Shown here in pieces: positions 56,818 to 64,000 of a stretch of 64,000 nt of DNA. The position numbers were made by a program, and so were the translations under genes. The stretch comes from Lachnospiraceae bacterium (GTDB lineage: Bacteria; Bacillota; Clostridia; Lachnospirales; Lachnospiraceae). A model generated the notes under the pieces. The model saw only the letters and a list, made by a program, of their open reading frames with translations. It did not search any database and was not told the origin of the DNA. The stretch covers positions 90,378 to 154,377 of the forward strand of contig JAETRI010000002.1 in NCBI GenBank assembly GCA_021770245.1, in the 5' to 3' direction. The first letter of the stretch is position 1; the number at the start of each line of letters is the position of its first letter.

Positions 56818-58197
56818 ATGGAAAACGAAAAAAGTAACGTTATTGTAAGCATCAGCGCACAGGATATCTACCAGCACCCGGACAATCCCAGGAAAGACCT
56901 GGGAGACCTGTCTGAGCTGTCGGATTCTATCGCTAAAAAGGGGATCATGCAAAACCTGACTGTCATTCCTGGACATTGGGATGAAGATAGAAACTGGCAT
57001 GAGGACGGCTATACCCTGATTATTGGTCACAGGAGATTTGCGGCGGCAAAGCAGGCGGGCATCCAGGAGCTCCCCTGCCGGGTGGTGGAGGACATGGATA
57101 AAAAAGACCAGGTATCTACCATGCTGGAAGAGAACATGCAGCGCACCGATCTGACTATCTGGGAACAGGCAAGCGGTTTTCAGATGATGCTTGACCTGGG
57201 AGAGACCGAAGAGCAGATAGCGGAGAAGTCCGGGTTCAGCAGAACCACGGTTCGCCGCCGCCTGAATATCGCAAAACTCGATCAGAACATCCTCCGGGAA
57301 AAAGAGGCAAGCGATAGTTTCCAGTTGTCGCTTAAAGACCTGTATGAGCTGGAAAAAGTGGAGGATATCGCCACCAGAAACAAGATTTTGGCAGACGCAA
57401 GCTCTTCCAGGGATATTGTCTGGAGAGCCCAGAATGCCGTATCCGAGGCCGCAAAGAAAAAGCGGGAGGCGGCAATCGTGAAACTTCTGGACGAGGCCGG
57501 TATCGAAAAGGCGGCAAAGTATGAACAGGAGAGATATTCTGGGAAATGGGATATTGTCAAGGAATATTCTCTTGACAAGGACGCCCCTAAGAGCCTGGGG
57601 ATTCCGAAAAAGGAAAAAAGCAAGCTGTATTATGGGAGGTACTACAGCAGTATCCATGTAGTCAAAGCGGCCGAAAAGAAGAAAGAGACAGCGGAGGAAC
57701 GGGCCCGCAAGGAAATTGACGCCAGAAAAAAACAGATCAAAGCGGTCATGAAAGAAATGAATAACCGCAAACATGAGTTTATCAGCAACATCCTCTCCGG
57801 CAAGATTGCGCCGATAAAAAACACTGCAGAAGTGCGGGAGGAAATCTGGTTTGCCATGGTGAAAATGGGTTCCTACATGTCAATATCCGGCATGAGGAGA
57901 TTTTTCACCGGAAAGGATGAATACCAGTGTAGCCAGGAGGAAAAGGAAGAGGCCGCAAATAAAGTGGCCGGGTTGAGCATGGAACATCAGATGTTGCTTG
58001 TCATGAGCAGCGGCCTCGACAATGAGGGTGATGTATATGATTACTATTTGCACCATAACGCAGAGCGGTGCGAGGGTATCAAGGCCGCATATGCCGTACT
58101 GGAAAAATACGGCTGGTCATTCACGGAAGAGGAAAGCAAGATACTGAATGGTACCCATGAATTTTATGTGCCGGAAAAGAAAGAGGGTGAGGAATAA
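56818..58197 (+). CDS. ParB/Spo0J-like DNA-binding protein
   Basis: A 459-aa protein. Residues ~8-100 form a ParB N-domain (IYQHPDNPRKDLGDLSELSD, LIIGHRRFAAAKQAG with the GHRR motif). Residues ~105-190 form the HTH domain (MLEENMQRTDLTIWEQASGF, EEQIAEKSGFSRTTVRRRL). The rest is charged and helical with a long C-terminal domain (MRRFFTGKDEYQCSQEEKEE). Unlike the three proteins at 18-21 kb it has the HTH of true ParB. No ParA is seen, so it may regulate transcription. A TAACGTTA site lies within its first codons (56834-56843). Confidence 0.9.
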   Translation: MENEKSNVIVSISAQDIYQHPDNPRKDLGDLSELSDSIAKKGIMQNLTVIPGHWDEDRNWHEDGYTLIIGHRRFAAAKQAGIQELPCRVVEDMDKKDQVSTMLEENMQRTDLTIWEQASGFQMMLDLGETEEQIAEKSGFSRTTVRRRLNIAKLDQNILREKEASDSFQLSLKDLYELEKVEDIATRNKILADASSSRDIVWRAQNAVSEAAKKKREAAIVKLLDEAGIEKAAKYEQERYSGKWDIVKEYSLDKDAPKSLGIPKKEKSKLYYGRYYSSIHVVKAAEKKKETAEERARKEIDARKKQIKAVMKEMNNRKHEFISNILSGKIAPIKNTAEVREEIWFAMVKMGSYMSISGMRRFFTGKDEYQCSQEEKEEAANKVAGLSMEHQMLLVMSSGLDNEGDVYDYYLHHNAERCEGIKAAYAVLEKYGWSFTEEESKILNGTHEFYVPEKKEGEE

Positions 58198-58201
58198 TGA
58201 A

Positions 58202-58224
58202 GCAGGGAGTTTAATTCTCCCTGC
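58202..58224. terminator. Bidirectional hairpin between convergent genes
   Basis: GCAGGGAG (58202-58209) and CTCCCTGC (58217-58224) are perfect arms around TTTAATT. It sits after the ParB gene and holds the stop codon of the minus-strand gene. Confidence 0.75.
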
Positions 58225-58384
58225 CACTATCCGGAACTTTATCAGAAATGTTTATTATGTCTGCTGGTCCGGATGCCTTTTTAGGTGGAATCCGAGAGAA
58301 CGCATCCAGATAATCAATGACTATATCCAGCTTATCTTCTGGTATGGAACGGAGTAGCATAATAGCCTTGTCGATCTTCTTCAT
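58211..58384 (-). CDS. Small protein of the second repressor locus
   Basis: A 57-aa protein on the minus strand, helical N-terminus (KKIDKAIMLLRSIPEDKLDI). AGGAGG lies 6 bp before the ATG. Transcribed with the HTH gene upstream (10 bp away). Pattern recalls small prophage proteins downstream of repressors. Confidence 0.6.
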   Translation of the reverse strand: MKKIDKAIMLLRSIPEDKLDIVIDYLDAFSRIPPKKASGPADIINISDKVPDSGREN

Positions 58385-58394
58385 GGCGAGCCTC

Positions 58395-58607
58395 CTAATA
58401 GGTTACTTCATCCCCGTTGGGGAGTATGAATTTTGTTTCGTACTTACAACCAGCTTTTTCTGCTACCTCTTTCAGTTCTGCAGGAGAAAAGCTACCACGT
58501 TTTAATTTCTTTCCGAACGCCTGGGGGCTTGAACCGCAAAGGCGGGCCAGTTCTGAAACGCTGATGCCGAGTTTGACGCAAAGAATTTTTATTTGTTCAT
58601 GCAACAT
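58395..58607 (-). CDS. Second Cro/CI-type HTH repressor
   Basis: A 70-aa protein: HTH in GISVSELARLCGSSPQAFGK then SPAELKEVAEKAGCKYE. The ATG at 58607 follows AGGAGGTAGATATT on the minus strand. It is divergent from genes at 58773+, and the palindrome TATCCATAAATGGATA lies 25 bp upstream, so autoregulation is likely. It differs from the CI-like protein at 4.2 kb in sequence and operator. Confidence 0.8.
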   Translation of the reverse strand: MLHEQIKILCVKLGISVSELARLCGSSPQAFGKKLKRGSFSPAELKEVAEKAGCKYETKFILPNGDEVTY

Positions 58608-58632
58608 AATATCTACCTCCTGGATTTGATTA

Positions 58633-58648
58633 TATCCATAAATGGATA
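58633..58648. promoter_or_regulatory. Operator palindrome of the second repressor
   Basis: TATCCAT-AA-ATGGATA with perfect 7-bp arms. Half-sites ATGGAAC, ATCCATAAA and ATAAATGGA follow at about 58684, 58710 and 58734. Confidence 0.65.
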
Positions 58649-58699
58649 AAAAATCAATCAAATCTTTTTCAATATATACCTATATGGAACGTGTAATAC

Positions 58700-58728
58700 T
58701 TGAAAAAGAATCCATAAAATGATATAAT
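58700..58728 (+). promoter_or_regulatory. Promoter of the 58.8-60.7 kb genes
   Basis: TTGAAA (58700-58705), 17 bp and TATAAT (58723-58728). A TCCATAAA half-operator is inside the spacer. Confidence 0.75.
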
Positions 58729-58772
58729 ATATACATAAATGGAACAATAAAAAACAAAAAAGGAGCGATATT

Positions 58773-59048
58773 ATGGCAAACATTATTTCATTACAGGAAC
58801 GGGTACAGGGAAGATATTTTGACCGGAGCAATTTTTCACAGAATTATGACAGGCTACCAGAAGAAAGCCAACAGAGGGTAGCAAGAATGGCGATAGGATT
58901 TTTCCATAGCCAGAGGTGCGAATACTCAATACCTGATGAAGTGGTTCGGGTAATTCTGGATAACCTGGCAGATGAATATAAAGCTCTTTTGATAGATATG
59001 GTAAATGAGCAGATTGTAGATGGAGGTAAAAAGGTATGTCAAAACTGA
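58773..59048 (+). CDS. Small hypothetical protein
   Basis: A 91-aa helical protein with VARMAIGFFHSQRCEYSIPD. Starts behind AAAGGAGCGATATT; overlaps the next gene by 13 bp. No family recognised. Confidence 0.55.
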   Translation: MANIISLQERVQGRYFDRSNFSQNYDRLPEESQQRVARMAIGFFHSQRCEYSIPDEVVRVILDNLADEYKALLIDMVNEQIVDGGKKVCQN

Positions 59049-59770
59049 AAGACTTGACAGGACAAAAGTTCGGAGAACTGACAGTTATTGAAAGAGCTGA
59101 GGACAAGTTACGGAATAATGGAGGAATGGTAGTTAGGTGGAAATGCAAATGTAGCTGTGGTACAGAAAAAGTGATAGAGGCATATAGCCTAACGAGTGGA
59201 CGAACTACCAGTTGTGGATGTGTAGGAAAACAACGGTCAGCAGAAAATGGTAAAAAGAACGGAAAGCAATTAACAGGGAGGCGATTTGGCAGATTGACAG
59301 TAATAGGTGATGCTGGAAAAACATATTCGGGGAATAGGAAAATGTGGTTATGCAAATGTGATTGTGGAAATTATACCGAGGTTCCGACTATTTCCCTTAC
59401 AACAGGTGCAACAAGGTCTTGTGGTTGTCTAAAATCAGAAACATCAAAGGAGACTTGCATATCAAGGGAAAAGCATGGAATGACAAAGAGCAGAATCTAT
59501 CGTATTTGGTCTGGGATGAAAGCTCGTTGCTATTGCAAAACAGCATCTGGATATGATGAATACGGCGGAGTTGGCATCACTGTTTGTGCTGAATGGAAAA
59601 ATGATTTTGAGAAATTTTATAAGTGGTCATTAAAAAATGGGTATGCGGAAGATTTGACCATAGACAGATTAGATGGAAAAGGGAATTACGAGCCGAGTAA
59701 TTGCCGCTGGGCAACCAGATCAGTTCAAAATAAGAATCGAAGAAAATTTAAGAGAGGAAAAAAGACATGA
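59036..59770 (+). CDS. Homing-endonuclease-like zinc-finger protein
   Basis: A 244-aa protein with two N-terminal zinc-binding units of the type WKCKCSCG...SCGC (residues ~5-62) and WLCKCDCG...SCGC (~78-135), then a C-terminal part with RIYRIWSGMKARCY, GGVGITVCAEW and LTIDRLDGKGNYEPSNCRWA, a pattern found in phage HNH-like nucleases. Its AT content is higher than that of neighbours, suggesting separate acquisition. It overlaps both neighbouring genes slightly. Confidence 0.78.
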   Translation: MSKLKDLTGQKFGELTVIERAEDKLRNNGGMVVRWKCKCSCGTEKVIEAYSLTSGRTTSCGCVGKQRSAENGKKNGKQLTGRRFGRLTVIGDAGKTYSGNRKMWLCKCDCGNYTEVPTISLTTGATRSCGCLKSETSKETCISREKHGMTKSRIYRIWSGMKARCYCKTASGYDEYGGVGITVCAEWKNDFEKFYKWSLKNGYAEDLTIDRLDGKGNYEPSNCRWATRSVQNKNRRKFKRGKKT

Positions 59771-60051
59771 ATAGTAGAGTGTTTTCAATCAACCGAAAAA
59801 AATATTTGGATATAAAAAAATATGATCATGGTCAGATGAAAGAGTACCTGACAGAAGTATTTTCATCTGGTTATGAAGAGGGTGTAAAAGCTGCATCAGG
59901 AGAAAGAGAAGTTCCAGAGTTAATAGGATTAGAGGATGAACTTCTTTCCATTCGTGGAATTGGAAGTGCAAAAGCACGTTCAATATGTGAGAAAGTTAAA
60001 GAATTTTTGGAAAGAAAAATAAAAACAGGCGAGAAAGGAGTGAATGATTAA
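59767..60051 (+). CDS. Helix-hairpin-helix protein
   Basis: A 94-aa protein. Residues ~60-90 (LLSIRGIGSAKARSICEKVK) form a helix-hairpin-helix DNA-binding motif. AT-rich like the upstream gene and overlapping it by 4 bp, so the two were probably acquired together. Confidence 0.7.
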   Translation: MNSRVFSINRKKYLDIKKYDHGQMKEYLTEVFSSGYEEGVKAASGEREVPELIGLEDELLSIRGIGSAKARSICEKVKEFLERKIKTGEKGVND

Positions 60052-60054
60052 ACA

Positions 60055-60651
60055 ATGGAATTATACAGAGGAAAATCAGTGGGAACCGGAGACTGGATAA
60101 TCGGCGCCGCCGTGTGCATTGGTGACAAAGCGCATATCCTGGGTTCTGAAAATCTTTTCCCGGAACGTCCGGCGTATCATGGAATGGCCATAGGAGCCGG
60201 TCTTGAGGATGCGGATATTACCGATCGGTATGAGGCGGCGGCCTATGGCTGGACGGAGGCACTGGACCGGTACGAAGAGAAGTTCCCGGAGTGGATTGAA
60301 GTTGTACCGGAGACAGTCACAAGATGCACAGACAAGCATGATATTCCGGGAAACGTTCTTTTTGAGGGTGATGTATACCGGAATCCGGACAATCTGCTGT
60401 TTGAAGTCTGCTACGGGAAGTACCAGGCATATTGTCCGGCCGATAAGTGCTATATGGAAAATGTGGGGTTCTTTGCCATTTCCAAAGACACAAAAGAAAT
60501 TTACGGAATTGACGCCCCTATGCCTTTGGGAAGTACAGAGGACTACGCATACCTGGTAGGGAATATCTTTGACAGTCCGGAGTTGAGACAGGATGCCGGG
60601 CAGAGCGCCGGACAGTGGGCAGATCAGCCGACATTAAGACCGGCCACATAA
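60055..60651 (+). CDS. YopX-like phage protein
   Basis: A 198-aa protein. The first ~95 residues resemble a YopX N-terminal part, and VPETVTRCTDKHDIPGNVLF followed by GDVYRNPDNLLFEVCYGKY matches the usual YopX pattern. YopX proteins are common in Gram-positive prophages; function unknown. Confidence 0.75.
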   Translation: MELYRGKSVGTGDWIIGAAVCIGDKAHILGSENLFPERPAYHGMAIGAGLEDADITDRYEAAAYGWTEALDRYEEKFPEWIEVVPETVTRCTDKHDIPGNVLFEGDVYRNPDNLLFEVCYGKYQAYCPADKCYMENVGFFAISKDTKEIYGIDAPMPLGSTEDYAYLVGNIFDSPELRQDAGQSAGQWADQPTLRPAT

Positions 60652-60686
60652 TCCGTAATTTTGATAATGCAAAAATAGTACCGGCA

Positions 60687-60695
60687 TGGTATAAT
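60687..60695 (+). promoter_or_regulatory. Extended -10 promoter of the lipoprotein gene
   Basis: TGGTATAAT gives the TGnTATAAT extended -10 element 25 bp before the ATG. No good -35 at 17 bp, as allowed for this type. Confidence 0.55.
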
Positions 60696-60719
60696 ATGGA
60701 CTTACAGGAGGAAAAACAG

Positions 60720-61442
60720 ATGAAAAAAATAGTTGTTATGTTACTTGTAACGTTCGCCATGCTCTCCCTTGTGGCGTGCGGTGACAGCTTTGAACAGGGG
60801 ATGAAAGACGCCATGAATGATACTTCCCTGGCAGACAGGGAAACAGAGGAAGAATCCCAGGAACCGGAGACAGAATCCACGGAGCCGGAGGAACCTGCAG
60901 AACAGGAGCCGGAGACAGCCGCCGATCAGGAGAGCCAGGAGGAACCTGCGGCGGTAGAATATGACAATTTGCAGGCGGTATTCCTTGCGCTGAATGAGAA
61001 TACCACGCCGGATGAACTGGAAAAGCTCATTTCTGAATCTGAATTGTTTTACACGGCAGAGGAATACAATTCCTCGTCTGGGAAAACTGTCAGCTACAAT
61101 ATAGCCTATACCGAGGGGGCGGCGGCTCAAAAGTACGCAGAGGCAGGGGATCACCTGACGGTAGATTTTGGAGGTGACGGCAAGGACGAATTTATGTATG
61201 CACAGTACGTCAATGAAAAGGACGTATCATATTCCGCTTTGCTGTATGACCATGGAACCTGGTACGATTTCCGAGACGCCAACGCAGAGGACTACGGCGG
61301 ATATTATGTCGTTGACAGTATTTCCGGGAAAGGCGGGATCACGGTCAAATATTCCAACGGGAACGAGACGGAAACAGGGTATATTCCCTGCACATCCGGG
61401 GAAGAGGCCATACAGAAAATCATGGAGAGGATTTCAGAGTAA
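60720..61442 (+). CDS. Prophage-encoded lipoprotein
   Basis: A 240-aa protein. Signal peptide MKKIVVMLLVTFAMLSLVAC with lipobox LVAC and lipidated Cys at residue 20; a Glu/Pro/Thr-rich disordered stretch at ~40-80; then a folded domain with YNIAYTEGAAAQKYAEAG and a late beta-rich part. Own promoter and edge position mark it as a lysogenic-conversion gene. Lipoproteins at this place may block superinfection, but the sequence does not prove it. The ATG at 60720 follows AGGAGGAAAAACAG. Confidence 0.82.
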   Translation: MKKIVVMLLVTFAMLSLVACGDSFEQGMKDAMNDTSLADRETEEESQEPETESTEPEEPAEQEPETAADQESQEEPAAVEYDNLQAVFLALNENTTPDELEKLISESELFYTAEEYNSSSGKTVSYNIAYTEGAAAQKYAEAGDHLTVDFGGDGKDEFMYAQYVNEKDVSYSALLYDHGTWYDFRDANAEDYGGYYVVDSISGKGGITVKYSNGNETETGYIPCTSGEEAIQKIMERISE

Positions 61443-61515
61443 GGAACGGCGCATTTAACAAAAGTGCAATTTTGGTCACTTTTCGTTAATATCCGGGATG
61501 CGATGCTTGTGATTT
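61443..61515. other. Presumed right attachment junction (attR region)
   Basis: The gap between the last phage gene and the truncated host-side integrase remnant. The right junction should lie here. A reading frame NIRDAM at 61488-61505 may already belong to the integrase remnant, which would place the junction before about 61488. Confidence 0.45.
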
Positions 61516-61916
61516 AAGGATTTGCTGAAACTCATCAAGGAAGATAACCATTTCAACAGATATTATGATGCAATCTATATCCTTTTCCACACAGGACTTC
61601 GTATTTCAGAATTTTGCGGACTGACAATACCAGACATTGAATTTGGAGAAATGCGCATTAAGGTAGACCATCAGTTACAGCGCACATCACAGATGAAATA
61701 TGTGATTCAGGAGCCGAAAACGGAAAGCGGCGTCCGCTATGTGCCTATGACAGAAGAAGTTGCAGCGTGTTTCCGTAGGATAATTGCGAATCGGGAAATC
61801 CGAAGACCTTACAGTATATCATGGGTCATCCGGATATCAGCGTAACCCTGAATACCTACACCCATGTGAATTTTGATGATGCGAAAGAGGAACTGCATCG
61901 AGTAGCGAACTCTTAA
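61516..61916 (+). pseudogene. Tyrosine integrase remnant (Tn916/Tn1549 type)
   Basis: Two frames together match an ICE-type tyrosine integrase lacking its N-terminus and middle. First part: LLKLIKEDNHFNRYYDAIY, HTGLRISEFCGLTIPDIEF (with the first catalytic Arg) and HQLQRTSQ. After ANRE the frame shifts, and the end continues NPKTLQYIMGHPDISVTLNT and YTHVNFDDAKEELHRVANS. About 65-70 residues with the HxxR box are missing, while the last His and the catalytic Tyr remain. Inactive; a relic of an earlier conjugative element. Confidence 0.88.
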
Positions 61917-61923
61917 AAAAGCC

Positions 61924-61952
61924 CGTTGGTAAAGCCGCTGACTTTACCAACG
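61924..61952. other. Inverted repeat after the integrase remnant
   Basis: CGTTGGTAAAG and CTTTACCAACG are perfect 11-bp arms around CCGCTGA. Such repeats are usual near the ends of Tn916-type elements, as terminator or integrase/Xis region. Confidence 0.6.
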
Positions 61953-62061
61953 TATTTACCAATTTCGCAGGGACAAATATGAGAAAGTATGAAACGATTT
62001 GCGGGGCAAATCGGGGCGGTTGAGAAAGTGGGTTACTACGGTTTTACTACGAGTGAGGAAA

Positions 62062-62096
62062 CGAAAAAAGAGCCTTTGTTTCAAGCCCTTTTTTCG
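62062..62096. terminator. Bidirectional terminator
   Basis: CGAAAAAAG (62062-62070) and CTTTTTTCG (62088-62096) with further pairing of AGCC/GCC. A- and T-runs on both sides allow termination in both directions. Confidence 0.7.
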
Positions 62097-62120
62097 TGAT
62101 CTGATATTTGGTTTTGTTTT

Positions 62121-62420
62121 TTAGGACGTCTGTTGCGGTTCTGTAAACAGGCATTTCCCCAAGAACACGGCCTTGCAGTCGGAAAAGCCTAACAGGTAGG
62201 CGAGCATCCCATACCGAGAGCCAAGCGCATTCTGTTCACTGACGTAGCCATCGGCCAGCAGCCGGACTTCCCTCGGCAGTTCCAGCCCATCCAGTTTGCC
62301 GGAGTATTCGTCCGACTTTCGGATGATCGACTGGTATTCCCCGTCACTGTTTGTGATGCCATTCATGACGCTGTTCATGCGGATGTCCATGAGCTGGTAC
62401 AATGCAGATTCTTTTCCCAT
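62121..62420 (-). CDS. Hypothetical mobile-element-associated protein (DUF6809-like)
   Basis: A 99-aa helical protein with SEQNALGSRYGMLAYLLGFSD near the end, a layout seen in small proteins (DUF6809-like) beside Tn1549-type elements. GGAGGGATTAG lies before the ATG on the minus strand. Family link tentative. Confidence 0.6.
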   Translation of the reverse strand: MGKESALYQLMDIRMNSVMNGITNSDGEYQSIIRKSDEYSGKLDGLELPREVRLLADGYVSEQNALGSRYGMLAYLLGFSDCKAVFLGKCLFTEPQQTS

Positions 62421-62627
62421 CTAATCCCTCCTTCCGTGGTGTCGTATTTTACCTCTGAAACGGGGGATTAGCAAGCGGAAAAAGAAAAAAGCCGGAAATT
62501 GTTGGCTGAATTTCAGGACTGTATGCTGCTTTGGCGGAGGGGATAGTTTTAATGCAATCCAAAAAGAAATGTAATGCCTGAGCCGCCTAACCGCTCAGAA
62601 AGTTCCTTTTCACGGAAGGAAGAGACA

Positions 62628-62786
62628 ATGAGGACGCTTTTGCAGATTTTTCAAGACACAAAAGAGGTGCTGTGCAGATTAAAGATTGTAGGGTTTATCT
62701 TCCGGCTGAATAAGAAATTTGGCATGCACCACACGGTGGATATTCTGAATGACAGAGAGACTCTGTTTAGAAAATGTGCAAATTAA
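62628..62786 (+). CDS. Small hypothetical protein
   Basis: A 52-aa basic ORF (TLLQIFQDTKEVLCRLKIVG). The ATG at 62628 follows GGAAGGAAGAGACA. No function recognised. Confidence 0.5.
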   Translation: MRTLLQIFQDTKEVLCRLKIVGFIFRLNKKFGMHHTVDILNDRETLFRKCAN

Positions 62787-62837
62787 GAGAGAAGAACCTT
62801 GTGGCAGATTTCCTTACATTATGGGAGGGAAAAGGAG

Positions 62838-63092
62838 ATGGCATATAAGCAGGAAATGTGGGATGAGGCGAAGAAAAAATGCCGCCTCGGAGATGAAGAG
62901 ATCCGAATGGCAAAAGAAATGGGCCTGAATCCCCGGAGCCTTATAAAAAATATCCCTAATAAAAATGAGATGTGGAAAGCCCCTGTGAAAGACTGGATAC
63001 ACGATATGTATGATAAAAGACAGAGAAAATCACAGCAGAAGGCAAAACGGAGAGTGGAACAACAGAATAAGGACAACAATCACAGCATCTAA
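62838..63092 (+). CDS. Conserved small element-associated protein
   Basis: An 84-aa basic protein with WDEAKKKCRLGDEEIRMAKE, LGLNPRSLIKNIP-like motif and WKAPVKDWIHDMY. This pattern is frequent in genes beside integrative elements of Firmicutes. Function unknown. ATG 62838 is 9 bp after GGGAGGG. Confidence 0.7.
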   Translation: MAYKQEMWDEAKKKCRLGDEEIRMAKEMGLNPRSLIKNIPNKNEMWKAPVKDWIHDMYDKRQRKSQQKAKRRVEQQNKDNNHSI

Positions 63093-63221
63093 GCCAAAAC
63101 GGTTTAGGTGCTGTTTTTAATGGCGCGGCTCTTTGCAGTGGGGACATAAATTTGAACCCCATTAAGGCAAAAGCAAAAGGTATATATATATATTCAAAAT
63201 GTCGGTATAGTTTTCTGCAAT

Positions 63222-63620
63222 TTATTCTTCTGTCCGAATCAGGTTGCTAACATAAGGACGTTTGCCTGAAAGTATATCGTCATAGAAATTTTGCTTCCAG
63301 TCAATATAAGCGATGCTGTCTTCCAGTTCCTTCAGGGAAATACGCAATGCATCCTGCTTTTTAGCCAGCATTTCTTTGCGTGGAATAATGCTGGATTCTC
63401 CTTGCAAACACAATTCCAGATATTCTTTCATTTCCTGAATACTCATGCCACATTTTTTCAGGCAGGTAAGATCTTTAATCCATTTAACATCTTTTTCATC
63501 AAAGATGCGGCGGTTATTGTTATCCCGTTTAACTCCTGGAACCAACCCTTCATTGCAATAAAATTTTAAGGTTTGATAAGTCATATCCAGTTCTCGGCAA
63601 ACTTGCATCATCGTGTACAT
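63222..63620 (-). CDS. MerR-family transcriptional regulator
   Basis: A 132-aa protein: N-terminal winged HTH (MMQVCRELDMTYQTLKFYCN, then RRIFDEKDVKWI) and a coiled coil dimer helix (DALRISLKELEDSIAYIDWK). MerR activators usually act on promoters with long spacers and respond to small molecules. It is divergent from the gene at 63957, so it may control it, although that promoter has a normal 17-bp spacer. Confidence 0.88.
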   Translation of the reverse strand: MYTMMQVCRELDMTYQTLKFYCNEGLVPGVKRDNNNRRIFDEKDVKWIKDLTCLKKCGMSIQEMKEYLELCLQGESSIIPRKEMLAKKQDALRISLKELEDSIAYIDWKQNFYDDILSGKRPYVSNLIRTEE

Positions 63621-63727
63621 TGTAATATCCTCTTGCTTCTTTCAAAAATTTCACAATTTTTTTGTATAAAAATATGCAACAGTAAGTATTCCTCAAAAAT
63701 GAAATTTCCCAAAAGCTACGAAAAAGA

Positions 63728-63756
63728 ATGACAAGGCAGGCATCAAGGTATATAAT
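63728..63756 (+). promoter_or_regulatory. Promoter of the right-edge gene
   Basis: ATGACA (63728-63733), 17 bp, TATAAT (63751-63756). Predicted start near 63763, giving a leader of about 195 nt. Confidence 0.75.
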
Positions 63757-63813
63757 GAGAGCATGCCTCTAAATAGGATGATTTACTTGGAAAGTATGAC
63801 CGGAGATGTCTTT

Positions 63814-63867
63814 AACGCAAAAAGCAATGTGGAGATCGGCACTAAAGCCGCACATTGCTTTTGCGTT
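63814..63867 (+). terminator. Attenuator-like hairpin in the leader
   Basis: AACGCAAAAAGCAATGTG (63814-63831) pairs with CACATTGCTTTTGCGTT (63851-63867), one bulged A, followed by CATTTATTTTCT. Located between promoter and gene, it could end transcription early unless relieved, as in attenuated antibiotic-resistance genes. Confidence 0.65.
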
Positions 63868-63956
63868 CATTTATTTTCTGTGTCTATTATATGCAGAACT
63901 TTAGAAAATGTCAATAAAAATATTGAGATTCCAATATTTTACTGGGGAGGATACAA

Positions 63957-64000
63957 ATGCTGGGATACTTGAAGAATACTTATCTGCGTAACGAAAAAGG
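63957..64000 (+). CDS. 5' end of an unidentified gene
   Basis: ATG at 63957 behind GGGGAGGATACAA; 14 codons (MLGYLKNTYLRNEK) are visible before the window end. Too short to assign. The leader and nearby MerR gene suggest an inducible function such as efflux, which is inference only. Confidence 0.55.
   Translation, partial: MLGYLKNTYLRNEK

Noticed and set aside
56590..57774. 394-aa antisense ORF over the ParB gene
   Set aside because: Very Phe/Leu/Cys-rich reverse reading of the ParB sequence, a typical shadow.
2041..61515. 7-bp matches GCGATGC and ATTTAAC as att core
   Set aside because: Such short matches are expected by chance in these two gaps; not used to define att sites.
63763..63972. 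69-aa ORF in the right-edge leader
   Set aside because: Weak ribosome-binding site, overlaps the real start at 63957 and spans the attenuator hairpin; at most its first codons may act as a leader peptide.
1..64000. CRISPR arrays, tRNA or rRNA genes
   Set aside because: No regularly spaced direct repeats, cloverleaf-like sequences or rRNA segments noticed on either strand by reading; short tRNAs could still be missed.

Overview
The window is a nearly complete temperate phage genome (about 59 kb, roughly 2.1-61.5 kb) integrated in a Gram-positive chromosome. Strong AGGAGG ribosome-binding sites, TTGACA/TATAAT promoters, frequent GTG/TTG starts, intermediate GC content and gene types typical of gut Clostridia suggest a Lachnospiraceae-like (Clostridium cluster XIVa) host. 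No 16S or tRNA gene is present, so the species cannot be fixed.

Host left flank (1-2040): the 3' end of an M18 aminopeptidase gene, queA, and a toxin-first HigBA-type module with a palindromic operator inside its promoter. Prophage left end (2.1-4.6 kb, minus strand): large serine recombinase, a small ORF and a CI-like repressor. Early operon (4.7-16.3 kb, plus): Cro-like and XRE regulators, a SleB-type hydrolase, RecT with DUF1351 and a RecE-like nuclease, replication organiser and DnaC-like loader, ASCH, RusA, HD protein and small ORFs. A late-regulator-like gene (16.4 kb) follows a hairpin that covers its ribosome-binding site. After it comes a promoter-to-terminator unit that looks like a ~190-nt RNA.

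Late region (17.4-45.9 kb): RHH, HAD-like, three proteins with ParB-type domains (one carrying two such domains plus a Rossmann-like part), a methyltransferase, terminases, portal, minor capsid, scaffold, capsid, connectors, tail tube, chaperones, tape measure with five 132-nt repeats, distal tail and baseplate proteins, then holin and endolysin. There is no sheath gene, so this is a siphovirus-type tail. Inside the tail module lies a diversity-generating retroelement (DGR): a 673-aa variable tail protein with VR at its 3' end, a 103-bp TR and a reverse transcriptase. VR and TR differ at 9 positions, all adenines in TR.

Accessory region (46-58.2 kb): about twenty mostly small unknown genes under two promoters carried on a perfect 88-bp duplication. 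These promoters have the same operator-in-spacer design as the early promoter, so the CI-like repressor probably silences the whole arm. Also here are a PAPS-reductase-like gene broken at a poly-G tract, HNH nucleases and a large ParB protein. A second divergent repressor locus with a different operator (58.2-58.8 kb), a homing-endonuclease-like gene, a YopX-like protein and a lipoprotein complete the prophage.

Right flank (61.5-64 kb): a Tn916/Tn1549-type tyrosine integrase remnant with an internal deletion, small element-associated ORFs, a MerR regulator, and a promoter plus attenuator-like leader before a gene cut by the window end.
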